Part shown: piece by piece, positions 1-10,651 of the stretch
How the letters are laid out: every line of letters begins with the position of its first letter
How positions within the stretch are numbered: the stretch's first letter is position 1
Source of the DNA: Candidatus Hydrogenedentes bacterium ADurb.Bin170
GTDB lineage: Bacteria > Hydrogenedentota > Hydrogenedentia > Hydrogenedentales > CAITNO01
Reading direction: 5' to 3'
DNA: 42,827 bases
Assembly (NCBI GenBank): GCA_002070275.1
Contig: MWCY01000025.1
Coordinates: forward strand, 1-42,827
The notes under the pieces: generated by a model
Seen by the model: the letters and a program-made list of their open reading frames with translations, nothing else
Databases searched by the model: none
Told to the model about the DNA's origin: nothing
Made by a program: the position numbers and the translations under genes

Positions 1-3000
1 ACTGCCGGGTTCGGGGTCACTTCGAGTTTGTACTTCAGCTGGCAGGCATCGCGGCGAACCTGGACATCGCGTTCAGCGGTGGCTTCGTTGCCGGCTGCAT
101 CAACAACCGTGTAATAGACTTTGTAGTCGCCAAGAGCACGGTCATTTACAGCAGCGGCATCGATCATGAGCGCTGTGGTCAGACTGCCGTCACAGGCATC
201 TTCAGCAATGGCACCGGGTTCTGCATAGGTATCGCCGTTATCCAGCACCAGCGGGTTGGCTCCGGTCAGCGTGATCACGGGCACCGTCTTGTCCACAACG
301 GTAACCGTGCGGGTGACTTCAGTCGCCGCATTGCCGGCGCTGTCGGACACATTGTAGGTAACGACATAGGTGCTCGCAGCCGCTGTGTTGACGGCATCGC
401 CGCCAACGACCACGCTCTGGCTCAAATCACCCTCGCAGAGATCGGTAGCAGAAGCTCCGGCTTCCTGGTACCCGGCGCCACATTCGATCTCAACAGCGGC
501 GTCGCCGTTAAGGGTCAGCACAGGAGCGCTCGTGTCTTTCACGGTAACCGTGCGGGTGACTATGCTCTGGTTCCCCGCTGCATCCTGGGCGGAATAAGTG
601 ATGGTGTAGGTGTCGACGGCAGCTGTGTCCACGTCAGCATCTCCGGTAATGACCACGGGAACATTTCCGTCTACCGCGTCGGAAGCAGTTGCACCCGCTT
701 CCGTGAAGCTGTCAACACTGCATTCCAGGACTTCATCAGCGCCGTTCAGCGTAATTACAGGTGCTGCACCGATACCACCGGTAGAGTCTTCGCCCACATT
801 GTTCTGTATGAGCGTGCCGTAGACGTCTTTCAGCGCCGGGTCAACTGTAATGCGGATGGCACCGCCGTTGAACATTTCGTTCGGCAGCAACCAGTTCAAT
901 TGTACTGTTGTTCCGTTGACAGCAACCACGGTGGCGGGATTGGCATTGAGCGTACCTTTGCCGCTGCCGGAAACTGTATAGGTAGCCGGAATAAGCAGAC
1001 CGACAGCACCGGTCATGTCTTTGGTGAAGGTGACCTGCACGGACAGAGCGGATGTGACGGTAACCGCGTTAACATTGGGTTTAGAAAGGTCAATTACGTT
1101 CACCGTCCTGGTCACTTCAGTTGCCGGGTTGCCTGCCGCGTCACTGACATTGTAGCGAAGGACGTAGGTGCCAAGCGTACCAGTATTTACAGAACCGGTG
1201 ACGATAATTTGAGAGGTGAGGTTCCCGTCTCTATTGTCGGAGGCGGTAGCGCCCTCATCCATATAGGAGGAACCCTGCGCCACGTTCAGAGTGGCGTTGC
1301 CTGTCAGAGTAATAACCGGGGGCGTATTGTCCACGTCAAATGTGGCGGAAGGTGCCGAAGCACTTGCCGGATTGCCGATCTGGTCTGTTGCTGTTCCGGC
1401 GCCGATACTGATACCCAGCGTTCCGTCGCCACTGATGCCGGACAGGGTTACTGTCCTGTTTGCACCTGACCCGGAAACGGAAACCGTCCCTGTTGCAGTA
1501 CCGGTTTTTTGGAGGGTAACAGCCCCGGCAGTCAGCGTAACCGTACCCAGTCCGCTGCCCTGTGCTCCATCGGCATAGGTGACGGGGAAGCTGATGGGGC
1601 CACTGGTGGCAAGGGCTGCAGAGGGTGCGCCGATGGCAACAGTCGGTCCGACTGTATCTACCAGAAATGCTTCACCCGTATTAAAGGGTGTTGTGATTTT
1701 CGCTCCTGTCAGGACAGATGTTCCTGTACCCGTACCGGTACCTGTAATTTTGACTGAGCCTTCACCGGATACCTCAAAGCCCAGCCGAATGCCCATGGGA
1801 TCAAGTGCAGCGAAAACGGCAGGAGTGCCAACGGCTGCGGTGCCTGTAGTCGCAAAGGAAATGTCGCTGAGATCGGGCAGGAAACGCTGGTTAAAGCGCA
1901 AGTCCCAGACAACTGTAGTACTATTCGTGAAGCTGGGCGGTGCAACCTGAGGGCTCTGTCTCCGAATCCATTTGAATGCCGGAGCCGGCGGGCCCTGATT
2001 TGCGGGCAGCAGGCTTATCCGGTCTATTTCGACTCGGGTTCCGTTGGACGCCAGCGGGTCGTCGGCTGAGTCCGGAAAGTCCAGCCGGAGCTGTTCAATC
2101 GTGGTAGCGCCCGTCCAACTGGCTACGGTATTCAGATCCGCCCAGTATTCTGTCATTTCATCATCACGGGGGAAAATTCCGAGAGCAACCTCATGTCCGG
2201 GGGAAAAGCCGGAAATTGTGTTGTCATCCCAGTACAGATTGGCAAGGTGGGCAACGGTTCCGTTTTTGGCAATGATGCGCAGCCAGCGAAAATCGGCGGT
2301 GGGAAGAGAGAGGGGCTGTGATGTCCAAGTGGGGTCTGTAGCCGTGGCGGTGATGTCATAGGCGAGTTGTCCGCCTGAAACAGTTGAGCCCGGTTCAATA
2401 TCCTGTACGGCATTCCAGCCTTCAAAAAAACCGTCCGTATCAAAAGTCCAGTCCGGTCGTGCGAAAGAAACGGCGACGGTGCTATTCACTTTGACATTGT
2501 TCAAAACGTAGTTTAAAGGCAGGTCATTAATGCGCGTACCATTTACTTTTATTTCAGAAACGCGATATCCCGGGGAGGGGGTCAGGGTAAAGGGGACATT
2601 ATTACCATACAGGACTGTCTGAGTCGTGTTGGGAGAGATGGTTCCGTTTCCGCCGACAACGCTGGGAGTTACCGTGCGCGTAACAGGAACTGCCATCAAC
2701 TTTACGTTGTCCAGGAGAATAGTATTGTCTCCTCCTGGATTGGTGAAAATAAACATAAAGGCATTGGTCCAGGACTCATCATAAGCAAAATGGACAGTTT
2801 CAGTAGTGTATGAGCTTTTGTGGGTCACAAGAGCCGGGCCCCACAGGGTACGGTTGCCCATTCTTACTTCCAGATTCATGCCGGGGTTGCCTACACGCAG
2901 ATTATAGGCAAAAGACAGGGCGCACGCCGTGCCCGTGGCAAGACCGCCGACATATTGACCGATGAGCCCGCCTCCCTGGCATCCGTATACATAGGTGCCG

Positions 3001-3263
3001 TCAGGAACCGGGCCTGATCCCCAGTGGAATGGGGACGTGGCCTGAACATTTTCATTAATAATATGAGAGCCGCCAAGCTCTACCCAGCCGGTTGGTGCCT
3101 TTCCAAGATATCCCGGCCAAGCCGGTAATGGATCCGCTTCAAAGGATCCGTTCACGATCAAATTCTGCTGTGCCAGTGCGGCAGGCATTGCCAGCGCCAG
3201 CAGCAGAGCGCCCACTGCTGTGATGCAGTGCAAAGACGCATTGCTACGAGTCTTGCTGTTCAT
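1..3263 (-). CDS. Large secreted surface protein with jelly-roll, InlB-type and tandem DUF5011/HYR-like Ig domains (C-terminus outside window)
   Basis: The frame stays open on the minus strand from an ATG at 3263 to the window edge, giving about 1087 residues with no stop. An AAGGAGT Shine-Dalgarno sits just upstream of the ATG. Residues 1-32 form a signal peptide with a hydrophobic core ending in ALA. Next comes a jelly-roll module of CBM4/9 type, beginning NLIVNGSFE (about 2705-3170). It is followed by an InlB-like repeat segment (about 2530-2690, GNGTISPNTT), a second beta-sandwich (about 1990-2490), Ig-like segments, an SbsA/Big_5-like domain (about 800-1085) and four DUF5011/HYR-like repeats (about 50-1345). 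A Gly-Thr run (ITGTGTGTGTS) links two domains near 1730. No catalytic domain is visible. The role is probably surface adhesion, glycan binding or cell-wall architecture. The missing C-terminus would show how it is anchored or sorted. Confidence 0.85.
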   Translation of the reverse strand, partial: MNSKTRSNASLHCITAVGALLLALAMPAALAQQNLIVNGSFEADPLPAWPGYLGKAPTGWVELGGSHIINENVQATSPFHWGSGPVPDGTYVYGCQGGGLIGQYVGGLATGTACALSFAYNLRVGNPGMNLEVRMGNRTLWGPALVTHKSSYTTETVHFAYDESWTNAFMFIFTNPGGDNTILLDNVKLMAVPVTRTVTPSVVGGNGTISPNTTQTVLYGNNVPFTLTPSPGYRVSEIKVNGTRINDLPLNYVLNNVKVNSTVAVSFARPDWTFDTDGFFEGWNAVQDIEPGSTVSGGQLAYDITATATDPTWTSQPLSLPTADFRWLRIIAKNGTVAHLANLYWDDNTISGFSPGHEVALGIFPRDDEMTEYWADLNTVASWTGATTIEQLRLDFPDSADDPLASNGTRVEIDRISLLPANQGPPAPAFKWIRRQSPQVAPPSFTNSTTVVWDLRFNQRFLPDLSDISFATTGTAAVGTPAVFAALDPMGIRLGFEVSGEGSVKITGTGTGTGTSVLTGAKITTPFNTGEAFLVDTVGPTVAIGAPSAALATSGPISFPVTYADGAQGSGLGTVTLTAGAVTLQKTGTATGTVSVSGSGANRTVTLSGISGDGTLGISIGAGTATDQIGNPASASAPSATFDVDNTPPVITLTGNATLNVAQGSSYMDEGATASDNRDGNLTSQIIVTGSVNTGTLGTYVLRYNVSDAAGNPATEVTRTVNVIDLSKPNVNAVTVTSALSVQVTFTKDMTGAVGLLIPATYTVSGSGKGTLNANPATVVAVNGTTVQLNWLLPNEMFNGGAIRITVDPALKDVYGTLIQNNVGEDSTGGIGAAPVITLNGADEVLECSVDSFTEAGATASDAVDGNVPVVITGDADVDTAAVDTYTITYSAQDAAGNQSIVTRTVTVKDTSAPVLTLNGDAAVEIECGAGYQEAGASATDLCEGDLSQSVVVGGDAVNTAAASTYVVTYNVSDSAGNAATEVTRTVTVVDKTVPVITLTGANPLVLDNGDTYAEPGAIAEDACDGSLTTALMIDAAAVNDRALGDYKVYYTVVDAAGNEATAERDVQVRRDACQLKYKLEVTPNPA
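50..1345 (-). repeat. Four DUF5011/HYR-like Ig repeats within the surface protein
   Basis: Four protein repeats of about 75-80 residues share the pattern PVITLxG...EAGAxAxDxxDGxL...V.G.VNT...GTYxxxYxVxDxAGNxATxVTRTVxV. Approximate spans are 1086-1345, 540-775, 296-540 and 50-296. The first is separated from the other three by an SbsA/Big_5-like insert at about 800-1085. The repeats differ at many positions, so this is an old domain duplication and not a recent DNA tandem repeat. Confidence 0.8.
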
Positions 3264-3926
3264 CCGGAGTACTCCTTATACCTGTTTTTCTTTTATGGAT
3301 AATTATCTGCATAGAACACAAGGGGGAAATAGATTACTGTTAAATAGTGTAACATTCATACCAGGCTGAAACAAAAGCCTACGAGTGCCAATTCCTTCTT
3401 TGGCGGTGGCATTTCATGCCGTTGCCTCACCCCGGGGCCCAAAGAAACACAGGATCAGGAGAAAAAAAGCCAAAATCAGATCCTGCCGGAGAACCGCATT
3501 TCTTCTCCATAAGGGCAACGTCTGGGACTGCTCTTCAGTTGTCGCTATTGCCCGAATCAACTATTAGCACGAAAGTACCGGCCCATACTGCTTACCCGGG
3601 AAGGCACCAGAGAATTTTAGTGCAGAGGCGGCATTTTCCTGAATGCCGGGATTTCGGCATAAAAGTCAAAAGAAGGGATCCTGCCTTCTCCGGCCATTCG
3701 ATCTTTATTGTCTGCTGCCGCCGAAATAGAGAGCATCTCCTCAGATGCAGGTTCCGCTGTCAAATCGTTTTTCGCCTTTCCGATCTTTTTGCATTTCCTG
3801 TGCCAAAAGGGCTACTATTTTGGCAGGTGTTTTGCAGGCTTTCCGTCAGAGAATTCGTCTCGCTGCCCTCTTTTGAGCGGCTGCAAACCTTTTTTAACAA
3901 GCGAAAACTATCAAGGAAAAACGCTC
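3264..3926. other. Gene-free divergent spacer between surface protein and aminotransferase
   Basis: I see no credible coding region here. The stretch should hold the leader of the surface protein (left part, minus strand) and of the aminotransferase (right part, plus strand). Visible structures are an imperfect A+T-rich dyad near 3333-3355 (TTACTGT...AGTGTAA), a perfect 6-bp hairpin GCATCT-CCTC-AGATGC at 3733-3748, and a sigma70-type promoter candidate at 3789-3818. A frame continuing upstream of the aminotransferase to an ATG at 3708 has no domain character and no ribosome binding site. Confidence 0.6.
3789..3818 (+). promoter_or_regulatory. Promoter candidate for the aminotransferase-htpG genes
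   Basis: TTGCAT (3789-3794) and TACTAT (3813-3818) are separated by 18 bases, about 110 bases upstream of the ATG at 3927. The same spacing and nearly the same hexamers occur before the MsbA-like gene on the other strand (37853-37882). That recurrence is the main reason to believe this weak match. Confidence 0.4.
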
Positions 3927-5228
3927 ATGCGCCTCAGCATTGTGCACGAAGGCTCCGGCAACCTTAAATATGAAATCCGTGAAATCGTAAGCGTAGCCAG
4001 AGAAATCCGCTCTCTGGGACAGAATATCACCTGGGAAAATATCGGTGATCCTATTGAAAAAGGCGAAGTAATCGTTCCCTGGATCAAAGAAATCCTCCGG
4101 GATCTTCTCGAGCAGCCCGAGTCCTTTGGCTATTGCGATACGGCAGGGATCCCCAACACCCGTGCTTTTCTTGCCGATACGGTGAATGCCCGGCCGGACG
4201 GTGTCAAAATTACGCCGGAAGATATCATTTTCTTTAACGGGATTGGTGACGCCGTCGCCCGCATTTACGGTTTTCTGAAACGGGAGGCCCGGGTACTTGG
4301 CCCGTCTCCTGCATACAGCACCCATTCCTCAGCAGAAGCGGCGCATTCCGGCTACGGCCCGGTCACGTATGATCTGGATCCGCAGAGCAACTGGATGCCC
4401 AATATTGAAGACATCCGCAACAAGGTGCGGTACAACGATTCCATCGCCGGTATTCTGCTGCTGAGCCCGGACAACCCTACAGGCGCTGTGTATCCCCGGG
4501 AGGTGCTGGATCAGATTGTTGCTATCGCCAAAGAACACGATCTCTTCATGATTGCCGACGAAATTTACACCCACATCACCTATCCGGGGTTCCCGCAGAT
4601 GCATATGAGCCAGTGGATTCAGGATGTACCGGCCATTGCCATGCGCGGCATCAGCAAGGAATACCCCTGGCCGGGCGCACGCTGTGGCTGGATTGAAATT
4701 CTGAACCGCGACAAAGACGCCAACTTCTCTCAGTACGTGGACAGCCTCCTCGCTGCCAAACGTCTGGAAGTGTGCTCCACCACCCTGCCGCAGATGTCCA
4801 TCCCCCGGGTCTACAGTGATCCCCGATACAAAGGCCATCTTGCCAACCGTGCGCTCATGTTCAGCAAGCGGGCCGACGAAGCAGCCGCCGCTTTTGAAGG
4901 CTGTGACTCCGTCATTGTCAATAAGCCCGGCGGCGCCTTTTACATGACTGTAATGTTCAAGGAAAAACTGCTCAACAATAAACAGACCCTTCCCATTGAA
5001 AATCCGAAAGTGAAGGAACGTATTGAAGCGCTTGTAAAAAATGTCAGCAATGATAAACGTTTTGTGTATTACCTCATGGGTTCTACCGGCATCGTCGTTG
5101 TGCCTCTTACCGGCTTCCAGTGCTCTCACCCCGGTTTCCGGGTAACGCTGCTGGAGAGCAATGAAGAAAAGCGCCGCTGGATTTTCCTGACGCTGCGCGA
5201 AGCGATTGATGCCTATATCGCCAGTTGA
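3927..5228 (+). CDS. PLP-dependent class I/II aminotransferase
   Basis: This 433-residue fold-type I aminotransferase transfers amino groups in the cytoplasm using pyridoxal phosphate. Family landmarks are present: SPDNPTG with N183, ADEIY with D211 and Y214, the Schiff-base lysine K244 in GISKEYPWPG, and an arginine in GFRVTLLE near the C-terminus that should bind the substrate carboxylate. I chose the ATG at 3927 because AAGGA lies nine bases upstream and the family fold begins there. An in-frame ATG at 3708 would add 73 residues with no recognisable character. The substrate cannot be named; alanine/aspartate-type enzymes are nearest by motif. htpG follows after 35 bases, so the two are probably cotranscribed. 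Confidence 0.9.
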   Translation: MRLSIVHEGSGNLKYEIREIVSVAREIRSLGQNITWENIGDPIEKGEVIVPWIKEILRDLLEQPESFGYCDTAGIPNTRAFLADTVNARPDGVKITPEDIIFFNGIGDAVARIYGFLKREARVLGPSPAYSTHSSAEAAHSGYGPVTYDLDPQSNWMPNIEDIRNKVRYNDSIAGILLLSPDNPTGAVYPREVLDQIVAIAKEHDLFMIADEIYTHITYPGFPQMHMSQWIQDVPAIAMRGISKEYPWPGARCGWIEILNRDKDANFSQYVDSLLAAKRLEVCSTTLPQMSIPRVYSDPRYKGHLANRALMFSKRADEAAAAFEGCDSVIVNKPGGAFYMTVMFKEKLLNNKQTLPIENPKVKERIEALVKNVSNDKRFVYYLMGSTGIVVVPLTGFQCSHPGFRVTLLESNEEKRRWIFLTLREAIDAYIAS

Positions 5229-5263
5229 TTGCAGTTTTGTGTATTGCGAAGAGGAGTTAAGCC

Positions 5264-7219
5264 GTGAGTCAATCTGAAACTTTTACGTTTAAAACAGAAG
5301 CACGCCAGATTCTGGAGCTGATGGTGCATTCCGTCTACTCCAATAAAGAGATTTTTCTGCGGGAGCTCATTTCCAACAGCTCCGATGCCCTCGACAAGCG
5401 CCGTTATGAAAGCATCAGTAATCCTGCTCTGGAAAGCGCATCGGAACTGGAAATCAGAATTGAAGCCGATTCGGCAGCAAGGACGCTTTCCATCATCGAC
5501 AACGGCATCGGCATGAGCCGGGACGAAGTGCATCAGTTCATCGGTACCATCGCCAAATCCGGGGCCCGCGAATTTCTGAACGCGCTGAAAGAAAAAAAAG
5601 AAGGCGACAGCTCCCCTGATCTGATCGGGCAGTTCGGTGTCGGCTTTTATTCTTCTTTTATGGTAGCAGACAAAGTTAGCCTGATCACCCGTCGGGCAGG
5701 CACGGACGAAGCCACACTCTGGGAAAGCAGCGGCCAGGGTGAATACACCATCGGCGACGCGACAAGAGAAGAGGCGGGCACCACGGTCACGCTTTATCTG
5801 AAAGATCCCGATCAGGAAGACAGTCTTCAGGATTATACCGATTCCTATGAAATCCGGCGGATTGTAAAGAAATACAGTGATTTCGTTTCCTATCCCATTC
5901 GCCTGACAGTAGTCAAAGCCGAAGAAGACCTGGCAGAAGATGCAGACGCCGATAGCGACACCGATACAGCAGCAGCTTCGGACGAACCTCTCAATTCCAT
6001 GAAAGCCATCTGGCTGCGCTCAAAAGAGGAAGTAACCGACGAAGAATATAACGAGTTTTACAAGCATCTCACACACGACTGGAATAATCCCCTGTTCCGT
6101 ATTCAGGCGAAAATAGAAGGCACGCTGGAATACAGAATGCTGCTTTATATCCCCGAGCGGATGCCCTACGACCTGCTCTATTCACAGCAGGCGCTGCAAC
6201 ACGGTCTGCATCTGTATATTAAGCGCATTTTCATCATGGACAACTGCCGGGATCTGCTTCCTTCCTATTTCCGTTTCGTCCGGGGTGTAGTGGACTCCGA
6301 AGACCTGCCCCTCAATATTTCGCGTGAGCTGCTGCAGGAAAACCGGCAGGTGCAGCGCATGAACAAAGGGATTGTTGCAAAGCTGCTGCAGGAGCTGCAG
6401 TCCCTGCAGGAGACTGACCGGGAAAAATACCGGGCTTTCTGGACGCAGTACGGCGCCATTCTGAAAGAAGGGATTACCATGGATCCGGACAACAGAGCGG
6501 CGCTGCTCAATCTGTCTCTGTTCCAGACAACCCGTTCCGGTGACGAGCCCGCTTCTCTGAAAGAATATGTTGAGCGCATGCAGGAAGGGCAGAAACACAT
6601 TTATTATCTGTCCGGTGAATCTCTGGCAGCACTGAAAGACTCGCCTCATCTCGAGGCGTTCCGCTCCAAAAATATCGAGGTGCTGCTTCTCAGCGATGGC
6701 TCCGACGAATTCTGGACACACCACGCCGACAAATATGGTGATTACGAATTTAAATCAGCCGCCCGTGGCGCCCTGGATCTGGATGAGGTGCAGCAGGAAG
6801 ACAAGGAAGAGGAAAAACCTGAGGCTAAAGAAGATCGCTTCCGGGGTCTTTTTGCAGTGCTCTCCGAAATCCTCTCCGATCATGTGAAAGAAGTGCGCGC
6901 GTCTGCCCGTCTTGTAGACTCAGCGGCTTGTCTCGTCATCGATGAAGCTGACCTCAGTCCGCAATTAGAAAAAATGATGAAGCTCATGGGACAGCAGATG
7001 CCGAAAACCAAGCGTATCCTCGAAATCAATACGAACCATGCTGTTGCCGCCGGACTGCTCAAGCATTTTGAAAAAGACCCGTCCAAAGATGCCAACACAC
7101 TCTTTGCCGAAACGCTATACGGCATGGCGCTTCTTGCGGAAGGCGGGGAAGTGGATAACCCCGCCGCACTGAGCAAAAATATCGGCATGCTGCTGGCACA
7201 GGCGCTGGATCAGTCCTGA
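5264..7219 (+). CDS. htpG: Chaperone protein HtpG (bacterial Hsp90)
   Basis: HtpG is an ATP-dependent homodimeric cytoplasmic chaperone that remodels client proteins. The 651 residues show the GHKL ATP-binding motifs in order: NSSDALDKRRYE (N38, D41), DNGIGM (from D79) and GQFGVGFYS (122-130). The middle domain and C-terminal dimerisation domain follow. The start is a GTG with GAGGAG seven bases upstream. Two acidic insertions stand out: an Asp/Ala-rich linker (about residues 223-243, DADADSDTDTAAAS) between the N-terminal and middle domains, and an EEEKPEAKED segment before the C-terminal domain. Together they make it somewhat longer than E. coli HtpG (624 residues). It probably shares a transcript with the aminotransferase. 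Confidence 0.97.
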   Translation: MSQSETFTFKTEARQILELMVHSVYSNKEIFLRELISNSSDALDKRRYESISNPALESASELEIRIEADSAARTLSIIDNGIGMSRDEVHQFIGTIAKSGAREFLNALKEKKEGDSSPDLIGQFGVGFYSSFMVADKVSLITRRAGTDEATLWESSGQGEYTIGDATREEAGTTVTLYLKDPDQEDSLQDYTDSYEIRRIVKKYSDFVSYPIRLTVVKAEEDLAEDADADSDTDTAAASDEPLNSMKAIWLRSKEEVTDEEYNEFYKHLTHDWNNPLFRIQAKIEGTLEYRMLLYIPERMPYDLLYSQQALQHGLHLYIKRIFIMDNCRDLLPSYFRFVRGVVDSEDLPLNISRELLQENRQVQRMNKGIVAKLLQELQSLQETDREKYRAFWTQYGAILKEGITMDPDNRAALLNLSLFQTTRSGDEPASLKEYVERMQEGQKHIYYLSGESLAALKDSPHLEAFRSKNIEVLLLSDGSDEFWTHHADKYGDYEFKSAARGALDLDEVQQEDKEEEKPEAKEDRFRGLFAVLSEILSDHVKEVRASARLVDSAACLVIDEADLSPQLEKMMKLMGQQMPKTKRILEINTNHAVAAGLLKHFEKDPSKDANTLFAETLYGMALLAEGGEVDNPAALSKNIGMLLAQALDQS

Positions 7220-7270
7220 GGAGTCAGGCAATACAGCAGTTTCGAAGCCGCCTGAAAAAAAAGACGGTCT

Positions 7271-7300
7271 TTGGTGTGTCATGTGTCGTTGCGGTAGTAT
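7271..7300 (+). promoter_or_regulatory. Promoter candidate for the carboxypeptidase-thiC pair
   Basis: TTGGTG (7271-7276) is followed after 18 bases by TAGTAT (7295-7300), itself followed by an A+T-rich run. It lies about 55 bases upstream of the chosen start at 7355, in the only sizeable gap between htpG and the carboxypeptidase. I see no terminator between htpG and this site. Confidence 0.4.
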
Positions 7301-7354
7301 ATAAATTTGATTCAAGACACAGCAGCAGCGCCGGCAAGAGAAATGGAGAGCATC

Positions 7355-8854
7355 ATGACTTCCGCCAATTCTTTAGACCAATTAAAAGCAAGATTGCGGG
7401 ATGTTCATCATCTCAGAGCCGCGGAAGCGCTTCTCTCCTGGGATCAGGAGGTGTATATGCCGCCTAAAGGCGCGGCGGCGCGGGGTGCCCAGATCGCCGC
7501 ATTGAGTGCCCAGGCGCATACGCTCTTTACTGCCCCTGAAACGGGTGCCCTCTTTGATTCCTGCCTGTCGGAACAGGATCGCTGCACGCCTGACGACCGG
7601 GCACTGCTTCAGGAAGCTTTTTACGAATACAACCGGGCGGTGCGTATTCCTGAAAGCCTGGTTCGGGAATTTGCCGAGGCACAAAGTGCCGCTTATCATG
7701 CCTGGCTCGAAGCCCGTAAACAGGACAATTTCCCTCTTTTCCTGCCTCATCTGGAAAAACTCATTGCGCTTTCAAAAAAACAGGCGGCGTGCCTCAATCC
7801 GGAGCTGCCTCCTTATGATGCACTGCTGGAAAATTATGAACGGGGCATTTCTGTCGATGAAGTGGACAGCATCTTTTCATTACTTGAAAAAGAGCAGACG
7901 CCGCTTCTTCAGGAAATTACAGAAATGAAGGCATCTGCCCCTCCGCCGGTAATCCCGGAAGGCTGGGAGATAGAAGCACAGCGGCGTTTCACCGAGCAGA
8001 TACTCGCCGATATGGGTTTTGATTTTGAAGCAGGCAGGCAGGATGTTTCCGCTCACCCCTTCACAACCAATTTTTCCATTGGCGATGTGCGTGTTACCAC
8101 CCGCTACTCGGAAAAAGAACCCTTCTCCGCTCTCTTCAGTTCCATTCACGAAGGCGGTCACGCCCTTTATGAGCAGGGCTTTCAGGAAAAAGATGAAGGG
8201 ACGCTTCTGGCTGCCGCTCCTTCTCTCGGCATTCATGAATCCCAGTCCCGGCTCTGGGAAAACATGATTGGCAGAAGTCGCGCTTTCTGGAGTCATTACG
8301 GGGCTGTCTTTCGCGCGCATTTTCCCGACAGAGGCGGGCATCTTTCCGATGAGGATCTCTATCGTGCGGTCAACCGGGTCTCGCCGTCACTGATCCGGGT
8401 TGATGCAGACGAATGCAGTTACAACCTGCATGTGATCATCCGCTTTCAAATAGAAAAGGCACTCTTCAACGGCGATCTGGAAGCAAAGGATGTTCCGGCG
8501 GTGTGGCGTGAAAAAATGACAGATTTCCTCGGAGTCACAGTTCCCGATGACCGACAGGGATGCCTTCAGGATATCCACTGGTCCCACGGCGCTTTCGGTT
8601 ATTTCCCCACTTATGCCCTCGGTAACCTCTATGCCGCCTGCATTCTGGAAAAAGCGGAAAGCGAAATTGAAGGCTTCTATGAAAAGATTGCGTCCGGACA
8701 GTTTCAGCCGCTGCTTCACTGGCTCCGAACACATGTTCATGAAAAAGGACGAAGAGCATTAACCCTGCCGCTTCTCACTGAAGTATGCGGTAAAACACCG
8801 GAACCGGACAGTTTTCTCCGGTATCTGAAGAATAAATATCTGGCGGCGGACTGA
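7355..8854 (+). CDS. M32-family metallocarboxypeptidase (carboxypeptidase Taq type)
   Basis: This zinc carboxypeptidase removes C-terminal amino acids from peptides in the cytoplasm. The 499 residues match the usual length of the M32 family (about 500). The zinc motif HEGGH is at residues 265-269 and the downstream HES glutamate is at about 295. M32 signatures such as the N-terminal AALLSWDQEVYMPP-like segment and the C-terminal HWSHGAFGYFPTY are clear. I chose the ATG at 7355 (GGAG six bases upstream). An ATG at 7343 and a TTG at 7307 are in frame but have poorer ribosome binding sites. thiC starts 36 bases downstream, suggesting cotranscription, although no functional link to thiamine is known. 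Confidence 0.95.
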   Translation: MTSANSLDQLKARLRDVHHLRAAEALLSWDQEVYMPPKGAAARGAQIAALSAQAHTLFTAPETGALFDSCLSEQDRCTPDDRALLQEAFYEYNRAVRIPESLVREFAEAQSAAYHAWLEARKQDNFPLFLPHLEKLIALSKKQAACLNPELPPYDALLENYERGISVDEVDSIFSLLEKEQTPLLQEITEMKASAPPPVIPEGWEIEAQRRFTEQILADMGFDFEAGRQDVSAHPFTTNFSIGDVRVTTRYSEKEPFSALFSSIHEGGHALYEQGFQEKDEGTLLAAAPSLGIHESQSRLWENMIGRSRAFWSHYGAVFRAHFPDRGGHLSDEDLYRAVNRVSPSLIRVDADECSYNLHVIIRFQIEKALFNGDLEAKDVPAVWREKMTDFLGVTVPDDRQGCLQDIHWSHGAFGYFPTYALGNLYAACILEKAESEIEGFYEKIASGQFQPLLHWLRTHVHEKGRRALTLPLLTEVCGKTPEPDSFLRYLKNKYLAAD

Positions 8855-8875
8855 TCCGCTGAACCGGATGTGTGA

Positions 8876-10636
<1,761 letters not shown>

Positions 10637-10651
10637 CGTTTCCTTGCCTGC

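Noticed and set aside
4329-5129. 266-codon frame antisense to the aminotransferase
   Set aside because: Aminotransferase active-site motifs are on the plus strand; the antisense frame has no ribosome binding site or domain.
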